This document shows positions 21,701 through 34,172 of a stretch of DNA of 64,000 bases, piece after piece. The stretch covers positions 1 to 64,000 of the forward strand of contig JANDJZ010001717.1 of the NCBI GenBank assembly GCA_027943245.1. Direction: 5' to 3'. Both the position numbers and the translations under genes were made by a program. The DNA comes from Acanthamoeba sp. SK_2022b (taxonomy: Eukaryota > Discosea > Longamoebia > Acanthamoebidae). Below the pieces are notes generated by a model, which was not told the origin of the DNA, searched no databases, and saw nothing but the letters and a program-made list of their open reading frames with translations. Position 1 is the stretch's first letter. Each line of letters opens with the position of its first letter.

Positions 21701-23214
21701 ATGCAGCAAGAGCGAGAGCAGCGCCTGCCAGCTGCCGACGAGGTGGACGTCTTGGTCGTAGGTGGGGGCCCTGTCGGGTTGATGGGGTGGCCTGCGAGCT
21801 GCGCCTGGCTGGCCTCAGCGTAGTGGTGCTCGAGCGACGCGAGGGGAGAATGGTCCAGTCTCGGGCCCTCACCATCCACGGGCGCTCGCTCGAGGTGTTG
21901 GCCCTGCGCGGCGTCGCCCAGCGCTTCACCGCCCTCGGCCGCCCCATCCCGGCGGGCCTCTACGGCGCGCTCGACACTCGCCTGGACTTCTCGGTCTTTG
22001 ACTCAACCTTCCCCTACACACTGGTGCTGCCACAGACCACGACCGAAAGGCTGCTCGAGGAGCGCGCGCTCGAGTTGGGCGTGGTGATCCGCCGCGGGCA
22101 GGAGGTGAGCGGCGTCGAGCAGAAGGGTCAGTCGGTGACGGTCTCGTTCGGTGCGCGCGAGCACCAATCGAGCATGCTTGCGTGCAAGTACGTCGTCGGG
22201 AGCGACGGCGCGCGCAGCGTGGTGCGCCGGGCCGTGGGCATCGAGTTCGAGGGGCTGCCCGCCACCCTGACAGCCATGTTGGGCGACGTCGTGCTCGACG
22301 CGCCGCCCGCGGAGCCCGTACTGTCGGTCAGCAACCGCGCTGGCTGTATGCTGGTGGCCCCGCTCGGCGACGGGGTTCACCATCGACTCGTGGTCGTCGA
22401 CCACCTTCGCTCGGGCGTGCCGCAGTCCGAGCCCGTGACGCCGGAGGAGCTCGCCGCGTCGACGCGCCGGATCGTAGGCACGGACTTGGGCCAGCGCGAC
22501 CCCGTCTGGCTGTCGCGCTTCGGCAACGAGACCCGCATCGCCTCGACCTACCGCCGGGGCCGCGTTCTCCTCGCCGGCGACGCGGCGCACGTTCACATGC
22601 CCATAGGCGGGCAGGGCATGAACGTCGGCATCCAGGACGCGTTCAACCTCGGCTGGAAGCTGGCGGCGGTGGTGCGAGGCCGTGCGCCGGAATCGCTGCT
22701 CGACAGCTACGACGCCGAGCGTCGGGCCATCGGCCAGCAGCTGTACCAGAACACCCTCGCCCAGACGGCCCTCGCCACGGCCCACGAGCCCGACGCCATG
22801 GCCCTTCGCGAGGTCGTGGGCCAGCTGCTCCGCATTCCAGAGGTCAACCGTAGGCTGGCCGCCGAGCTGACCGGCTTCGGCGTGTCCTATCCGCGGCCGC
22901 CGCTGGACGCCCCGCCCGGGTGGGCGGTCGCGCCCGAGGTCACTGGCCAACGGCTCCCCGACATGACGCTGCGGCTCGCCGACGGCGCCGTGTCGACACT
23001 CTATTCGCTCTTTCACGACGCCCAGTGGCTCGAGCTTCGTTTCGACGGCGGGGCTGACCGGGACGAGGCGCCGCTGGCCTTCCCGGGGTGGACAAAGCGC
23101 GTAGACGTGGTCGACCTCCCCGCCCCCCATCACCACCTCAAGCGCCGCGGCGCCGTTCTCATCCGCCCGGACGGCTACGGCGCCTTCGCAAGGGCTCCAG
23201 TGGCGCAGCAGTGA
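21701..23214 (+). CDS. FAD-dependent aromatic monooxygenase-like, bacterial type, with a frame break near the start
   Basis: ATG at 21701 opens a frame reading VDVLVVGGGPVGLM, the N-terminal FAD-binding GxGxxG motif. The continuation (ACELRLAGLSVVVLERR) is in a different frame, entered at about 21782-21790; two extra bases, or one missing, would explain it. The rest, to TGA at 23214, is one open frame with the other FAD signatures: GSDGARSVVRRAVGIEF (DG motif) and VLLAGDAAHVHMPIGGQGMN (GD motif), then a thioredoxin-like C-terminal domain. This is the class A flavin hydroxylase family (phenol, polyketide and rifampicin-type hydroxylases). It has no introns across 1.5 kb, unlike its neighbours, which suggests horizontal acquisition from bacteria. 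Either a pseudogene or a base-call error in a G-rich run. Confidence 0.75.
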
Positions 23215-23233
23215 GCGAGCTGGCATAGAAATC

Positions 23234-23265
23234 ACGCGCGCGCGCGCGCGCGAGAGAGAGAGAGA
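23234..23265. repeat. (CG)n then (AG)n low-complexity run
   Basis: Alternating CG followed by alternating AG, between the convergent monooxygenase and RNA methyltransferase genes. Confidence 0.9.
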
Positions 23266-23280
23266 GGTCAAGAACCGCGC

Positions 23281-25213
<1,933 letters not shown>

Positions 25214-25296
25214 CTGATAACCGAAGAAAATAAAAAAAAGTAATAAAAAAGAAGTAGGAAAAGAAAAGCAACTTATTTGATTTGAAAGCGTGAAAG
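25214..25296. promoter_or_regulatory. Compact bidirectional promoter, NSUN / SSU72
   Basis: Only 83 bases separate the ATG of the minus-strand RNA methyltransferase from the ATG of SSU72 on the plus strand. The spacer is A-rich (AAAATAAAAAAAAG). No TATA box or known site could be named. Inferred from position only. Confidence 0.5.
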
Positions 25297-26204
25297 ATGG
25301 CGGAGAGGGAGCGGAACATGCAGGACACTACAGTGGCGCTGGTGTGCGCCTCCAATATGAATCGATCCATGGAGGCCCATCTGCGATTGGCGAAGCACGG
25401 CTTCCGGGCATCCTCATACGGCACAAGCAATCACGTCAAGCTGCCGGGACCCGCCGCCGACCGGCCCAACGTCTACCCCTTTGGCACGCCCTACAAGACC
25501 ATCTACGAGGACCTCAAGGCCCAGAACTACGAGCTGTACCCCCCCCCTCTCACCTCAACTTCTTGTTTCGAGTCGCGCCAGCAGGCTCCACCCACGCCGC
25601 GTTCCCGCCATGGCTCTGGCGGTTTGCCCACACTCAACCACCCACGTGTGCGTGCTCACGCGAGCTGCAGGTACAAGCAGAACGGCGTGCTCAACATGCT
25701 CGAGAGGAACATGAAGATCAAGAACGCGCCCGAGCAGTGGCACGCCGAGGCGAAGCAAAACTTCAACATCGTTGTCACGTTCGAAGAGCGAGTGTTCGAA
25801 GCCGTATACGAGGGTAGACGCCCTCCCCTCCCCTCAACACCACACCCGAGCTGATATGGCCAGCTCATCGTTCACCTTGATGCCTCCTCTCTCCAAAGAT
25901 ATGCTCAATCGAGGAGCGCACAATGGCCAGCCCCTGTATCTCGTCCATGTGCCGACCAAGGACAACCACGAGGAGGCCCTCATCACGGCCACGCAAGTGC
26001 TGCAGATGTGCAAGTCGGTACGAAGCCGTACCGATCTGGACTCTTGTCGCTGTGTCGCCAACTGAACAAGTGACTCGACTCTCGTCGCGTCGTGCAATTC
26101 AGCTGATGGACTACGACGACTGGGAGGTGCACTTTGACGAGAACCTGGAGGAGTTTCAGCGCCGATACAAGCGACCCGCAATGTACACGGTTCTGTTTTG
26201 GTAG
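25297..26204 (+). CDS. SSU72: RNA polymerase II CTD phosphatase SSU72
   Basis: Four exons keep frame: 25297-25535, 25671-25813, 25899-26017, 26103-26204, giving 200 aa, the usual SSU72 length. The N-terminus carries the Cx5R phosphatase loop VCASNMNRSMEAH. Downstream family blocks are clear: GFRASSYGTSNHVKLPGPA, NVYPFGTPY, YKQNGVLNMLERN, FNIVVTFEERVFEAVYEDML, PLYLVHVPTKDNHEEA and DDWEVHFDENLEEFQ. SSU72 removes phosphate from Ser5 (and Ser7) of the RNA polymerase II C-terminal repeats as part of the 3'-end processing machinery in the nucleus. All catalytic residues appear present. A poly-C tract follows the first donor. Confidence 0.95.
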
Positions 26205-26525
26205 CCAGGTCGCCTTATTTATTCATTTATTCATCATTCATTCGTGTCTTTGTTTAGTCCATCATAGTCCTCGTTGTTATTATACAGGAGGAAAAGATCC
26301 ATTCCTTCTTCGTATACCTCTTCTGCCCCCCCCCCCCGGTGTTACTACACGCAGGCTTCTCTCTCTTTGAATTCCGTTTAGTGGTACAGGTGCTGGTTTA
26401 CAAACGCTATCTACATGGCACTCGCTCCCCTTTCCCCGGAGCTCTCCTCCCACTCTCTTCTCTCTCTCTCTCTCCTCTGGCTCGCTCGTTTGGTGGTGGT
26501 TCGTTCGAGAGGCTTGCTCGGGCGG

Positions 26526-28358
26526 TCACATCACCAGGCACTTGTCCGGGTCGGTGGTGTCTCGTCGCTTGCGGGGGCCCTCCTCGCGCCTCTCCTGCGT
26601 TTGGCTCCGTGGCCGCGTGTTGCCCTCCCGGCCGATGTTGGACGCGAATATGCTACCGAGCGCCTCCTCCTCTTCGGCAAAGATCTTGGTGTTGCGGCGA
26701 CTCCGCCGCAGGTGCTTGTCGCCAAACACGTCGCACATGAGCTGCTCCTCCATGCTCGTCTTCCTCCGCCCTCCGCTCCCGCCGAGGCCGCCGGGACTGC
26801 CGCTGGTGCAGCTGCCGCCGCTGCTGCCCTCGAGCTTCTTCCGCTCGGGGCTCAGTCGCTGCCGCCTCATGGAGTCGTCCTCGCGGTAGCCCTCCCCGTC
26901 CTCGTCGTTGTCCGTGTTCTCCGATATCCCGCTCCCGCCCCGCCCGATCCCGCTGCCCTCGCGACCGCCGTCGCATGTGTTTCGCCGCACGTTTCGTTCG
27001 CTCGCCGCCCGCTCGCGTCCGCTGTCCCGCAGGATCCCGTAGGCGAACTCGTTACCACCGCCGCTGCCATTGGATCGCGCGCTGAGCAGGGGGCTCGAGT
27101 TGAACGCGCCGCTGTCGCTCCGTGATATCACCAGCAGGTCACTCCCCCGGCGCGCGCTGTCCAGAGGCGTGATCGGCCCGCCGCTGCTGCTCCCCCCGCC
27201 CTCGCTCCCCTCGCCGTCCTCCTCGGAGATCTCGCTCTGTTGGAGCTGCCTCTGCCGCTGCAGCATCTGCTGCTGTTGCTGCTGCTCCCGTCGCTCCGCG
27301 AGCTTGATCTCCTTGAGAAGCGTGAGGATCATCTTTGGCTTGGGCCGGTTGTTGGGGTTAGTCGCAACGCATTGCAGCACCAGGTCGCGAAGCATCGACG
27401 GGCAGCCGGGTGAATCATTGAGCTCCTTGATGAAGTCCTCAGTGTCGAACCCGAACTTGGTGCCGATGCTCCGTGGCGGCGGATTGCGTCGTGTGATGAG
27501 CTCGAACAGAACTACCCCGAACGCGAAGATGTCCGCCCGCTCGTCGTGCGGGTCGCCCATCAGTACCTCGGGCGCCACCGCCTCCATGTTACAGTCACCG
27601 GGCGCTCCGCGCCCCCCTCGCACGAGCCCCATGTCACTGACCTTCACTCGGCCGTTCACCGACAACTGCAACGGACAAATGGCGCGTGAGAACCCCATCG
27701 CTGCTAGCACAAGGTGTTGCAGGGCCGCACCAATAGGTTTCTTGACCGAAAGTTTCGGTGGATGACGCCCTTGCTGTGTAGGTAGGTGAGGGCGAGGGTG
27801 GCCTCGAGGGCGATCTTGATGCGGCGTCGCCAGGTGAGTTCGGCCGAGGGATCGTGGAGGAGGCGATAAACGTTGTCTGCCAGGTTCTCCGTTATGGTGT
27901 ACAATTTGTCCTCTGTCTCGCACACACCGATCTGACCCCCCCCCCAATACCGATGCAACCAACATGACAAGATACGCCTAGAGTCAGGTAACCTCCACTT
28001 AACCATCAAATGAGGAGCACATCTGTGCTATAAACGTACAAAATGGACTATATTCGGGTGTCGTATCTCTCTGGAGAAGAATGGTGGAGGAGAGATATGA
28101 GTTTGTTAAGAATCAAACGGCTGAGGCGGGAGGGCAAGAGTACTTGAGCAGCAAAAACTCGTTCAGGGCGGCGAGACGGGCGTCCTCCTGACCGATTCCG
28201 TCGACCTGCTTTATGGCGACCTCCATCCCAAACCAAGAGGCCTTGAACTCTCGCCCCCCAAGGCGGGGCGAGGTGGCCGACCCCATCGGCTCTAGCCTTT
28301 CGAAGTCGCTCCAGCTTATCTCATATGCTTCCTCCGGCATCTCTTCCTCATCTATCAT
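26526..28358 (-). CDS. TKL/LISK-like protein kinase with altered catalytic loop and C-terminal CaaX box
   Basis: Minus strand, ATG at 28358, stop at 26526. Secure coding blocks: about 28119-28358, 27731-27931 and 26526-27665. The join between the first two is uncertain and a small exon may lie near 27940-27990. The N-lobe shows VAIKQVDG. The hinge region reads IGVCETEDKLYTITE. The catalytic loop is HRNFRSRNLLV, with Asn where kinases have Asp, and the metal motif is SDMGL instead of DFG. APEVLMGDPHDERADIFAFG and the final helices are normal. A polar tail of over 250 residues follows: a Gln-rich coiled coil, then Ser/Gly/Arg-rich segments. It ends CLVM, a CaaX-type prenylation signal. Probably membrane-tethered and possibly a pseudokinase. 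Confidence 0.8.
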
Positions 28359-28783
28359 GTTGTGTGGGAAGGCCGAGTCCTTCTTGCTTGAGCGGAAGGG
28401 TCTGAAAGGTGTCCAACACTTTTGCCGTCCGTGAAAGGAGGCTTGGCTTGCTGGTTAAAGTGTCAATCTCCTCTCTCTCTCTTCGACCCTGCGTTTGTGG
28501 GCTTTGTCTTCTTCTCGACACACTGCGGTTTTTGGTGGCCTGTTCAAAAACAGCCAGCCTCTTCAAAGTTCCGCCGAGGCGCTCCTTTTGGCAAGCTTCC
28601 CTGGTGATTGCCACACGGAGGACGAGATATGAGTGTTGCTCGCCATAGCCATTTGGCTATCTCGGCCTCCCGGCAGCTCTGTGCTGAATATGTTGTCTCA
28701 GCAGCGGCAGCCGCAGTCGCAGCAACTCAGGCAGTACATATACGAAGCGGAAATGATTCTTGCGCAATAATCGGCGGTGTCCG

Positions 28784-29437
28784 TCACTGTGTCTTCTTCG
28801 TGGAGTCATCGCTTCGGTCGCGCGGGTCCAGAGACTGATTGGCTTCTGCGGTCGGCTGTGAAGACGAGGGCTCGGGGCTTGTGCTGCACTTCTCGCGTGA
28901 GATCTCGGCGCTTGGGGTAGTGGAGAAGGCGGAGGCGACCGCCGCACTGGCCGCCAACGGCTGCTTGCTCGGGCTTTCGGCGTCAGAATTCAACTCGCGA
29001 GCCTCGACTCTGTTGAAGCTGGACTGGGGCGTCTCATCGTTAACGGTAATGTGCTCCTTGCCACCATCCCCGCCGACCACTGGGGCGTGCTCTGCCACGA
29101 CTGGCTTCTCAGCCCCGACAACATGGTCCACGTGCGTTGAACCCTATGTAGAGATAATGTATGAGACTTAAACAACTACACGCTAGAGGAGCATCGTTTG
29201 GTGTGCGTGTGTGAGGAGTACATACAGACTCGATGAGATAATTGTACGAGTAGTTCGCGCAGGGGAGGTAAGGCTGCATCAAGTTGCTGATAATGAAGGG
29301 GAAGAGGGTGTAGGGCTGATAGGCCAGCGCGCCCCAGGTAACGAGGAAGTTGAGCAGCAGGATCACAGTGAGCACGGCCTCGCCCTGCAGCACGTCGCTA
29401 TGGCGGAACCTGATTACCCCATCCTTCATCTTTCCTG

Positions 29438-29525
<88 letters not shown>

Positions 29526-30939
29526 TGTGTGTGGTGTGTGTGTGTGTGTGTGTGTGTCATCCGTCACCGAGGTCAGCCATTTTTGCCCAAGGCATGCGAG
29601 TGTGGGCCAGTCGTGCGTCGCACCATCAACCCAGGTGGTTAAGGCGTAGGAGGACGCCGCGGAGGCGAGCAGCAGGCCAGTCGAAGCCTGTACAGCTTTG
29701 AGGCCGGCCAGGCGTATGACCTCGTTCCCTACGGTCATGATGCCCTCATCCTTGATTATGATCTCATCGCCTATCTGCACCACGCTCTTCGCAGTGATGG
29801 GACAGGTCTCCTGAGCAGCCACGGCACGTAAGAAGACAAACTCTTCGAAGCTTCGTCTTGTGCGTGACCTCGCCCAACTGTTCAGTGCCACAGGCGTAAC
29901 GGTATGAGTCAGACAATCGATTACCCAACGAGGAGCATGGAGGGGGATGGTACAGGAATGCGATCCCCAAGAAGGTGGCACTGGAAATCACACTGTGAAC
30001 AGCGGTGCGCTCCCAGCTCGTTCGGCAGCGCCTGAATGCGCGTCCGCGCTATGTGTCATTTTTGTTCGCGGAGCGGCGGTGAGTTTGAAATGTATAGTGG
30101 TTGTGGCTCCACACCGAACCCACACACCCACATCTCAGTCCGCGGCAAACTGTACCGGCTGGTCGTGGTCCTTTTCCACTTCCCGGGTGCTCTGCAGCGC
30201 GTCCATGTGCTGGCGGACAAAGTCTACGGAATTGTTGCGCTCGAGCATCATGCTGCAGGTACCCATGCCCAATAACTGGAGGATCAGCAACCACACCACT
30301 GGCTCGGGCACTGACACGCCTGCCACCTGAGCATCGCGTGCGGTTTAGTTGAAGACGTAGTGGTGGGCTCGGGTGCTGTGCAAGTTCTGGGAATAAGATT
30401 GCGTACATCCCAGTTGAGGGTGCACTTTTGGAATTCATTAAATTCTGCACGCAGGGCGGTAAGAGGCACCGGTGTCTCGGCCACTGCAACTGGTCAGCTG
30501 ACAGGTTTCTGTGACAATGAAACTTTCTGGTGGTCAGGAAAGCCTTACCGTTGGCAGTCTCAGGAGCTGAACCGCTGCTGGAGTAGCGCCGCCGGCCTGA
30601 CAGGTTGGGCCACCTGAAGCCGGCTGGCCGCTGCGCGAGCCCGCTCAGCCCCAAGCGTCGCCTGCGTAAGGAACTTTGAGCTTACTAAAGACAAGAGAGA
30701 GCATCTGACTGGGTAATGTGGAAGTACAAGGTGGTTGAGGCAGCAGTCGTGAAGGGAACTTGGGAATGGTGAGGCCGAGCGGTAACACTGACGGCGGTTT
30801 TCAGAAGGACGGAGGACCCGACACCGACTGTCGTACCTGGTACGACGAGTCGCGTTTTAAGGGCGAAGCGAGGGCTTGGCGGCACAGGGACTTGAGGACG
30901 TGCGATAGACCGTGCAGAACAAAGCCAAGCTCTTCTCAT
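28784..30939 (-). CDS. Probable mitochondrial membrane protein, unknown function
   Basis: A chain of minus-strand exons from ATG at 30939 to TAG at 28784. The N-terminus (MRRAWLCSARSIARPQVPVP) is Arg-rich without acidic residues, as in mitochondrial targeting sequences, and a second exon ends near RRRYSSSG. Further exons contain EFNEFQKCTLNWD, a hydrophobic segment (VVWLLILQLLGMGTCSMML), another (SSATFLGIAFL), IGDEIIIKDEGIMTVGNEVI, LLLASAASSYALTTW and AVLTVILLLNFLVTWGALAY. The last exon is a soluble Ser/Glu-rich tail (HITVNDETPQSSFNRVE). Several junctions are not fixed, and two genes cannot be fully excluded. A (TTG)n(TG)n repeat lies in one intron. Confidence 0.5.
29437..29557. repeat. (TTG)n followed by (TG)n
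   Basis: About 14 TTG units, then about 40 TG units broken by two GG interruptions. It lies in an intron of the minus-strand membrane protein gene. Confidence 0.95.
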
Positions 30940-31198
30940 CTTAGTGGGGGGTGGTGTACTACTATTACTATGCGAAGCATCCCTGCCGCCATTTTGTATT
31001 GGGGTAATTCATACTCGGAGCTCTGCCACCGCATTGGTTCGCCGGCGGGGTATTCGGAGAAATGAGGGGAAAAGTCTGCCATGGCTTTGATTTGTTTCTA
31101 TTATTTTGGACAGTACCGGTGCAATTCCAGATATGCCAACTTTGTCACCTACTACTTAGCAACCACGACAAGCATAACACACGCGCATGTGCAACAAG

Positions 31199-31217
31199 TA
31201 GGGCTGTTAATTCGGTT
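31199..31217 (+). repeat. Left terminal inverted repeat of hAT element
   Basis: 19 bases, perfect match to the reverse complement of 33930-33948. Begins TAGGG, as common for hAT ends. Confidence 0.9.
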
Positions 31218-31337
31218 AACTGGTTCGGTTTTTCCGGTTAACCGGTTCGAACCGGTTCAGCTGGAATGGCAAGAATCTCCTCCAAATAAAGGGAAAAAAA
31301 AATCGGGACTTGCTTTGCTTGGTGAGCGTAGAGGAAG

Positions 31338-33559
31338 ATGGAGATAGTTGAGGAGGAGACAGCTCGCAGCGAGAAGAAGAGGAAGAAGGAGGGAGGGCGG
31401 ACAAGGACAAGCCCAGTTTGGGAGCATATTGAAGAGACAAAAGAGGGAAGGGGTATGTGCAAGATCTGTTCTTTTCTCTTTGCAAAGAAATCTGGGAACT
31501 CCACCTTCAAGGCCCATCTTGAGAGGCAGCACAACCTCAACTTCAATGAGCCCAAGGTTATTGATCAAGCTCATGCAAGGGAGCTCTGGGCCAAAGTTGT
31601 GGTATGTAGGAGAGTAATGACAGATAAATAAATGAGTGAGTGAGTGAATGATCTAAGTATTGCTGTTCACTGTTCCAACTAGGTCCAGAATGCACTAGCT
31701 TTCCACATTGTGGACTCCACCACCTTCCGTGAGTTCTCCAACTACATGGGCTTTGCTGCACCTTGCCGGCAGACTCTAGAGAACACACTCAAGGTGATGT
31801 GTGAGAAGCTAGAAGCTCCTCTCCATGCTGAACTGTCATCATACAAGACCCTCAGTGTAAACAGGTACTTTTCTTCATCTTTATTGATGATCATGTGTTT
31901 CTAACTCTGGTTTAGTGATGGCTGGTTAGCCAAATCTCGCCAGCACTTCATTGTTGTGATAGCACATGCTATCACTGATGATTGGAGGTGGAGACGCTTC
32001 ATGCTTGGCTTCTCCCATTCAAAGGAGTCAGAAACGGCTGACTACCTTGCAGGGCGCATCCACTCCATCCTCAGGGTATGTATATCATTCTTATGTGTCT
32101 ATATCCATTGCACTTACATGTCAAATGGAAGGATTGGGGGGTTCAGCACCAGCAGATCGGCCTATTTACAACAGATGGTGCAGCCAACATCAGGGCCACT
32201 GTTGAGAGGCGTCTTCACTATCCTTGGGCCCACTGTGCTACACACATGATTGATCTGATTGTCTGCAAGGCACTGAAGAGTGAGGAGCACATCAGGAGCC
32301 TCCTTCTCAAGGTCAAGAAGATAGCCAAGCACTTCCAGGTTTGTTTTGCCTTCATTTTCAGCTTATTGAACTGATTCTAACTGCTATGGAGATAGGGATC
32401 TGCTAAGGCATCTCGGGAGCTACAAGCAATCATTGTGGAGCACAAGTTCAAGGACCTCAAGGTGATTGCAGACTGTCCCACCAGGTGGAGTGCCTCATTC
32501 AACATGGCCCAGAGAGTGGTGGAGCTCCATCCACCCATCTCCCTCTACTTCATCAAGTTCCCCAAGCATCAAGGGCTTCAACTGTCTTCCAGTGAGTGGC
32601 AGGAGCTCAAGGAGGTATGTGCTTGCCTCCAGGTCTTTGCCAGCGCAACTACTGTCCTCTCTTCAGAGACCGATCCTACTGCAGCCTTCATGTGGCCAAT
32701 CTTCAATCGTCTCAGCAACACCGACCTGGCTCTTCCTCCTCCTGCACCTGCTCCACCAACCAATTTCGACCTGGACAACCTTGCTCCATCCATCAACATC
32801 ACAGCAGTCAACGAACTGATGCACAGAACCAGTGCAGCAGATCTACTTCAGCCCCCACTCTCCCCCATCAGCAACCTCCAGCATCTTCTTCATGCCCACA
32901 CCATCTTCCGCTGGAGCACCATCTCCAGGCAGACTCGACTGCTCTACTCTGCTGCTTCATTTCTTCATCCACAGTTCAAGAGCTTCTCCTTCATCAAGGA
33001 TCCAGTACTTCGTGCCCAGGCCAAGGGTGAGGCCATTGCCACTGTGTGTGCATACTCAGGTAATGCTGCCTGTTGTTTCTTGTATCTATATTTTGACTTA
33101 CTCCTTTTATCTGATTGGTTTTATGTAGGTGGTGGCAATGCTGTTCTGTCAGACAGTGTTGCCACACCTGAGTGTGACAGCTATGCTGAGCTGTTTGGTC
33201 CTTCTGGACTGCCTGCAGCCACAACACTCTCCACCCTAGACCAGGAGCTGGCAGCTTATGAGGGCATCCATGCAGATGGGCATGCAGGAGCAACCCAAGC
33301 ACAGCATATCCTACGCACCCCTCTGATCTGGTGGAGACTTCATCAGCACCAGTACCCCCTTCTTGCCTCTGCTGCTCGCCACTTCTTCACTCTTCTTGCA
33401 ACCTCTGTTGCATCAGAGCATGCATTCTCTACAGCAGGGTGGGTGGTCTCTCAGAGGCGCTGCTCTATGTCTCCTACCACCACCTCCACCCTTATGCTTG
33501 TGCATGCCAACTCTGACATTGGCTCATTTGCTCCTGCTTCCTCTTCTTCAAGTCAGTGA
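31338..33559 (+). CDS. hAT transposase with BED zinc finger
   Basis: Six exons keep frame: 31338-31601, 31683-31864, 31916-32075, 32132-32338, 32396-33059, 33129-33559 (635 aa). After a Glu/Lys/Arg leader comes a BED finger (MCKICSFLF, then FKAHLERQH). The RNase H-like core shows SDGW and TTDGAANIRA, which supply acidic residues typical of hAT enzymes. CPTRWSASFNMAQRV follows. A C-terminal dimerisation block is present: LIWWRLHQHQYPLLASAARH, VASEHAFSTAGWVVSQRR. No frameshift or stop interrupts it, so it could still be functional. The protein would cut and paste DNA flanked by the terminal repeats. Intron use inside a transposase suggests long residence in, or spread among, intron-bearing hosts. 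Confidence 0.9.
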
Positions 33560-33929
33560 CAGCAACTTCTGTATTCTTTATGTACTGGTGGCCATGCACC
33601 TTTAGATCATGGAAAAAAAATATATACATATATACTGGTAGGAGTTACAGGAGAAAAGATCATTCTTTACCAGTAGGCAATTGAGTGGCACCTTTGGCCA
33701 CAACAGGGTTGAGTTGGATATCCTCTCTTTCTCTACATGTAAGCTGGCTCATGATGGCACAGATCAGAAACCGCATCTGCTGTGGCCACCCACAGGGCCA
33801 ACCAAAGCCAAGTTCCATTGCCCGAAGTTACTGATTTTTAATGATTTTTAAATGGGGCCATTCTTGGCATTCCTCCGGAACCAGTTCGTTTTTGAACCGG
33901 TTCGGTTCGGCCTGAACCGGTTTGGCCTG

Positions 33930-33948
33930 AACCGAATTAACAGCCCTA
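33930..33948 (-). repeat. Right terminal inverted repeat of hAT element
   Basis: 19 bases, perfect inverted match to 31199-31217. Preceded by repeated GAACCGG motifs. Confidence 0.9.
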
Positions 33949-34172
33949 CGGGCCGTGAATGGCTTGATCTTTGATCAACCTTCAAGCTTCCCCCACCCAC
34001 GGTTGTTTGGGGGCTGGTAGAGGACATGTCCTCCCTCACCCGCAATACCTTCCTGCTCCTCACTTCTTGTTCATATTCCACATCGGCTCTGGTCATGTGG
34101 CTGGCGTGGATCTAAAAACGAAACGCAAACTGCGCGTTTTATGTGTATGTACAAAACTAGTGGCTCCAGAGC

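Larger units (their letters stand above)
31199..33948 (+). mobile_element. hAT-family DNA transposon, apparently complete
   Basis: Bounded by a perfect 19-bp terminal inverted repeat, TAGGGCTGTTAATTCGGTT at 31199-31217, matched in reverse complement at 33930-33948. Just inside both ends are clusters of AACCGGTT-type palindromes, likely transposase-binding sites. Total length 2,750 bp. It contains one transposase gene with an open frame across six exons. No 8-bp target-site duplication is obvious: the left flank is GCAACAAG and the right flank CGGGCCGT. Interior CpG content is lower than in host genes. Confidence 0.9.

Noticed and set aside
22003..23271. Long minus-strand open frame (422 codons) opposite the flavin monooxygenase
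   Set aside because: It is a shadow of the GC-rich plus-strand gene. It shows no domain motifs, and the plus strand carries all FAD signatures.
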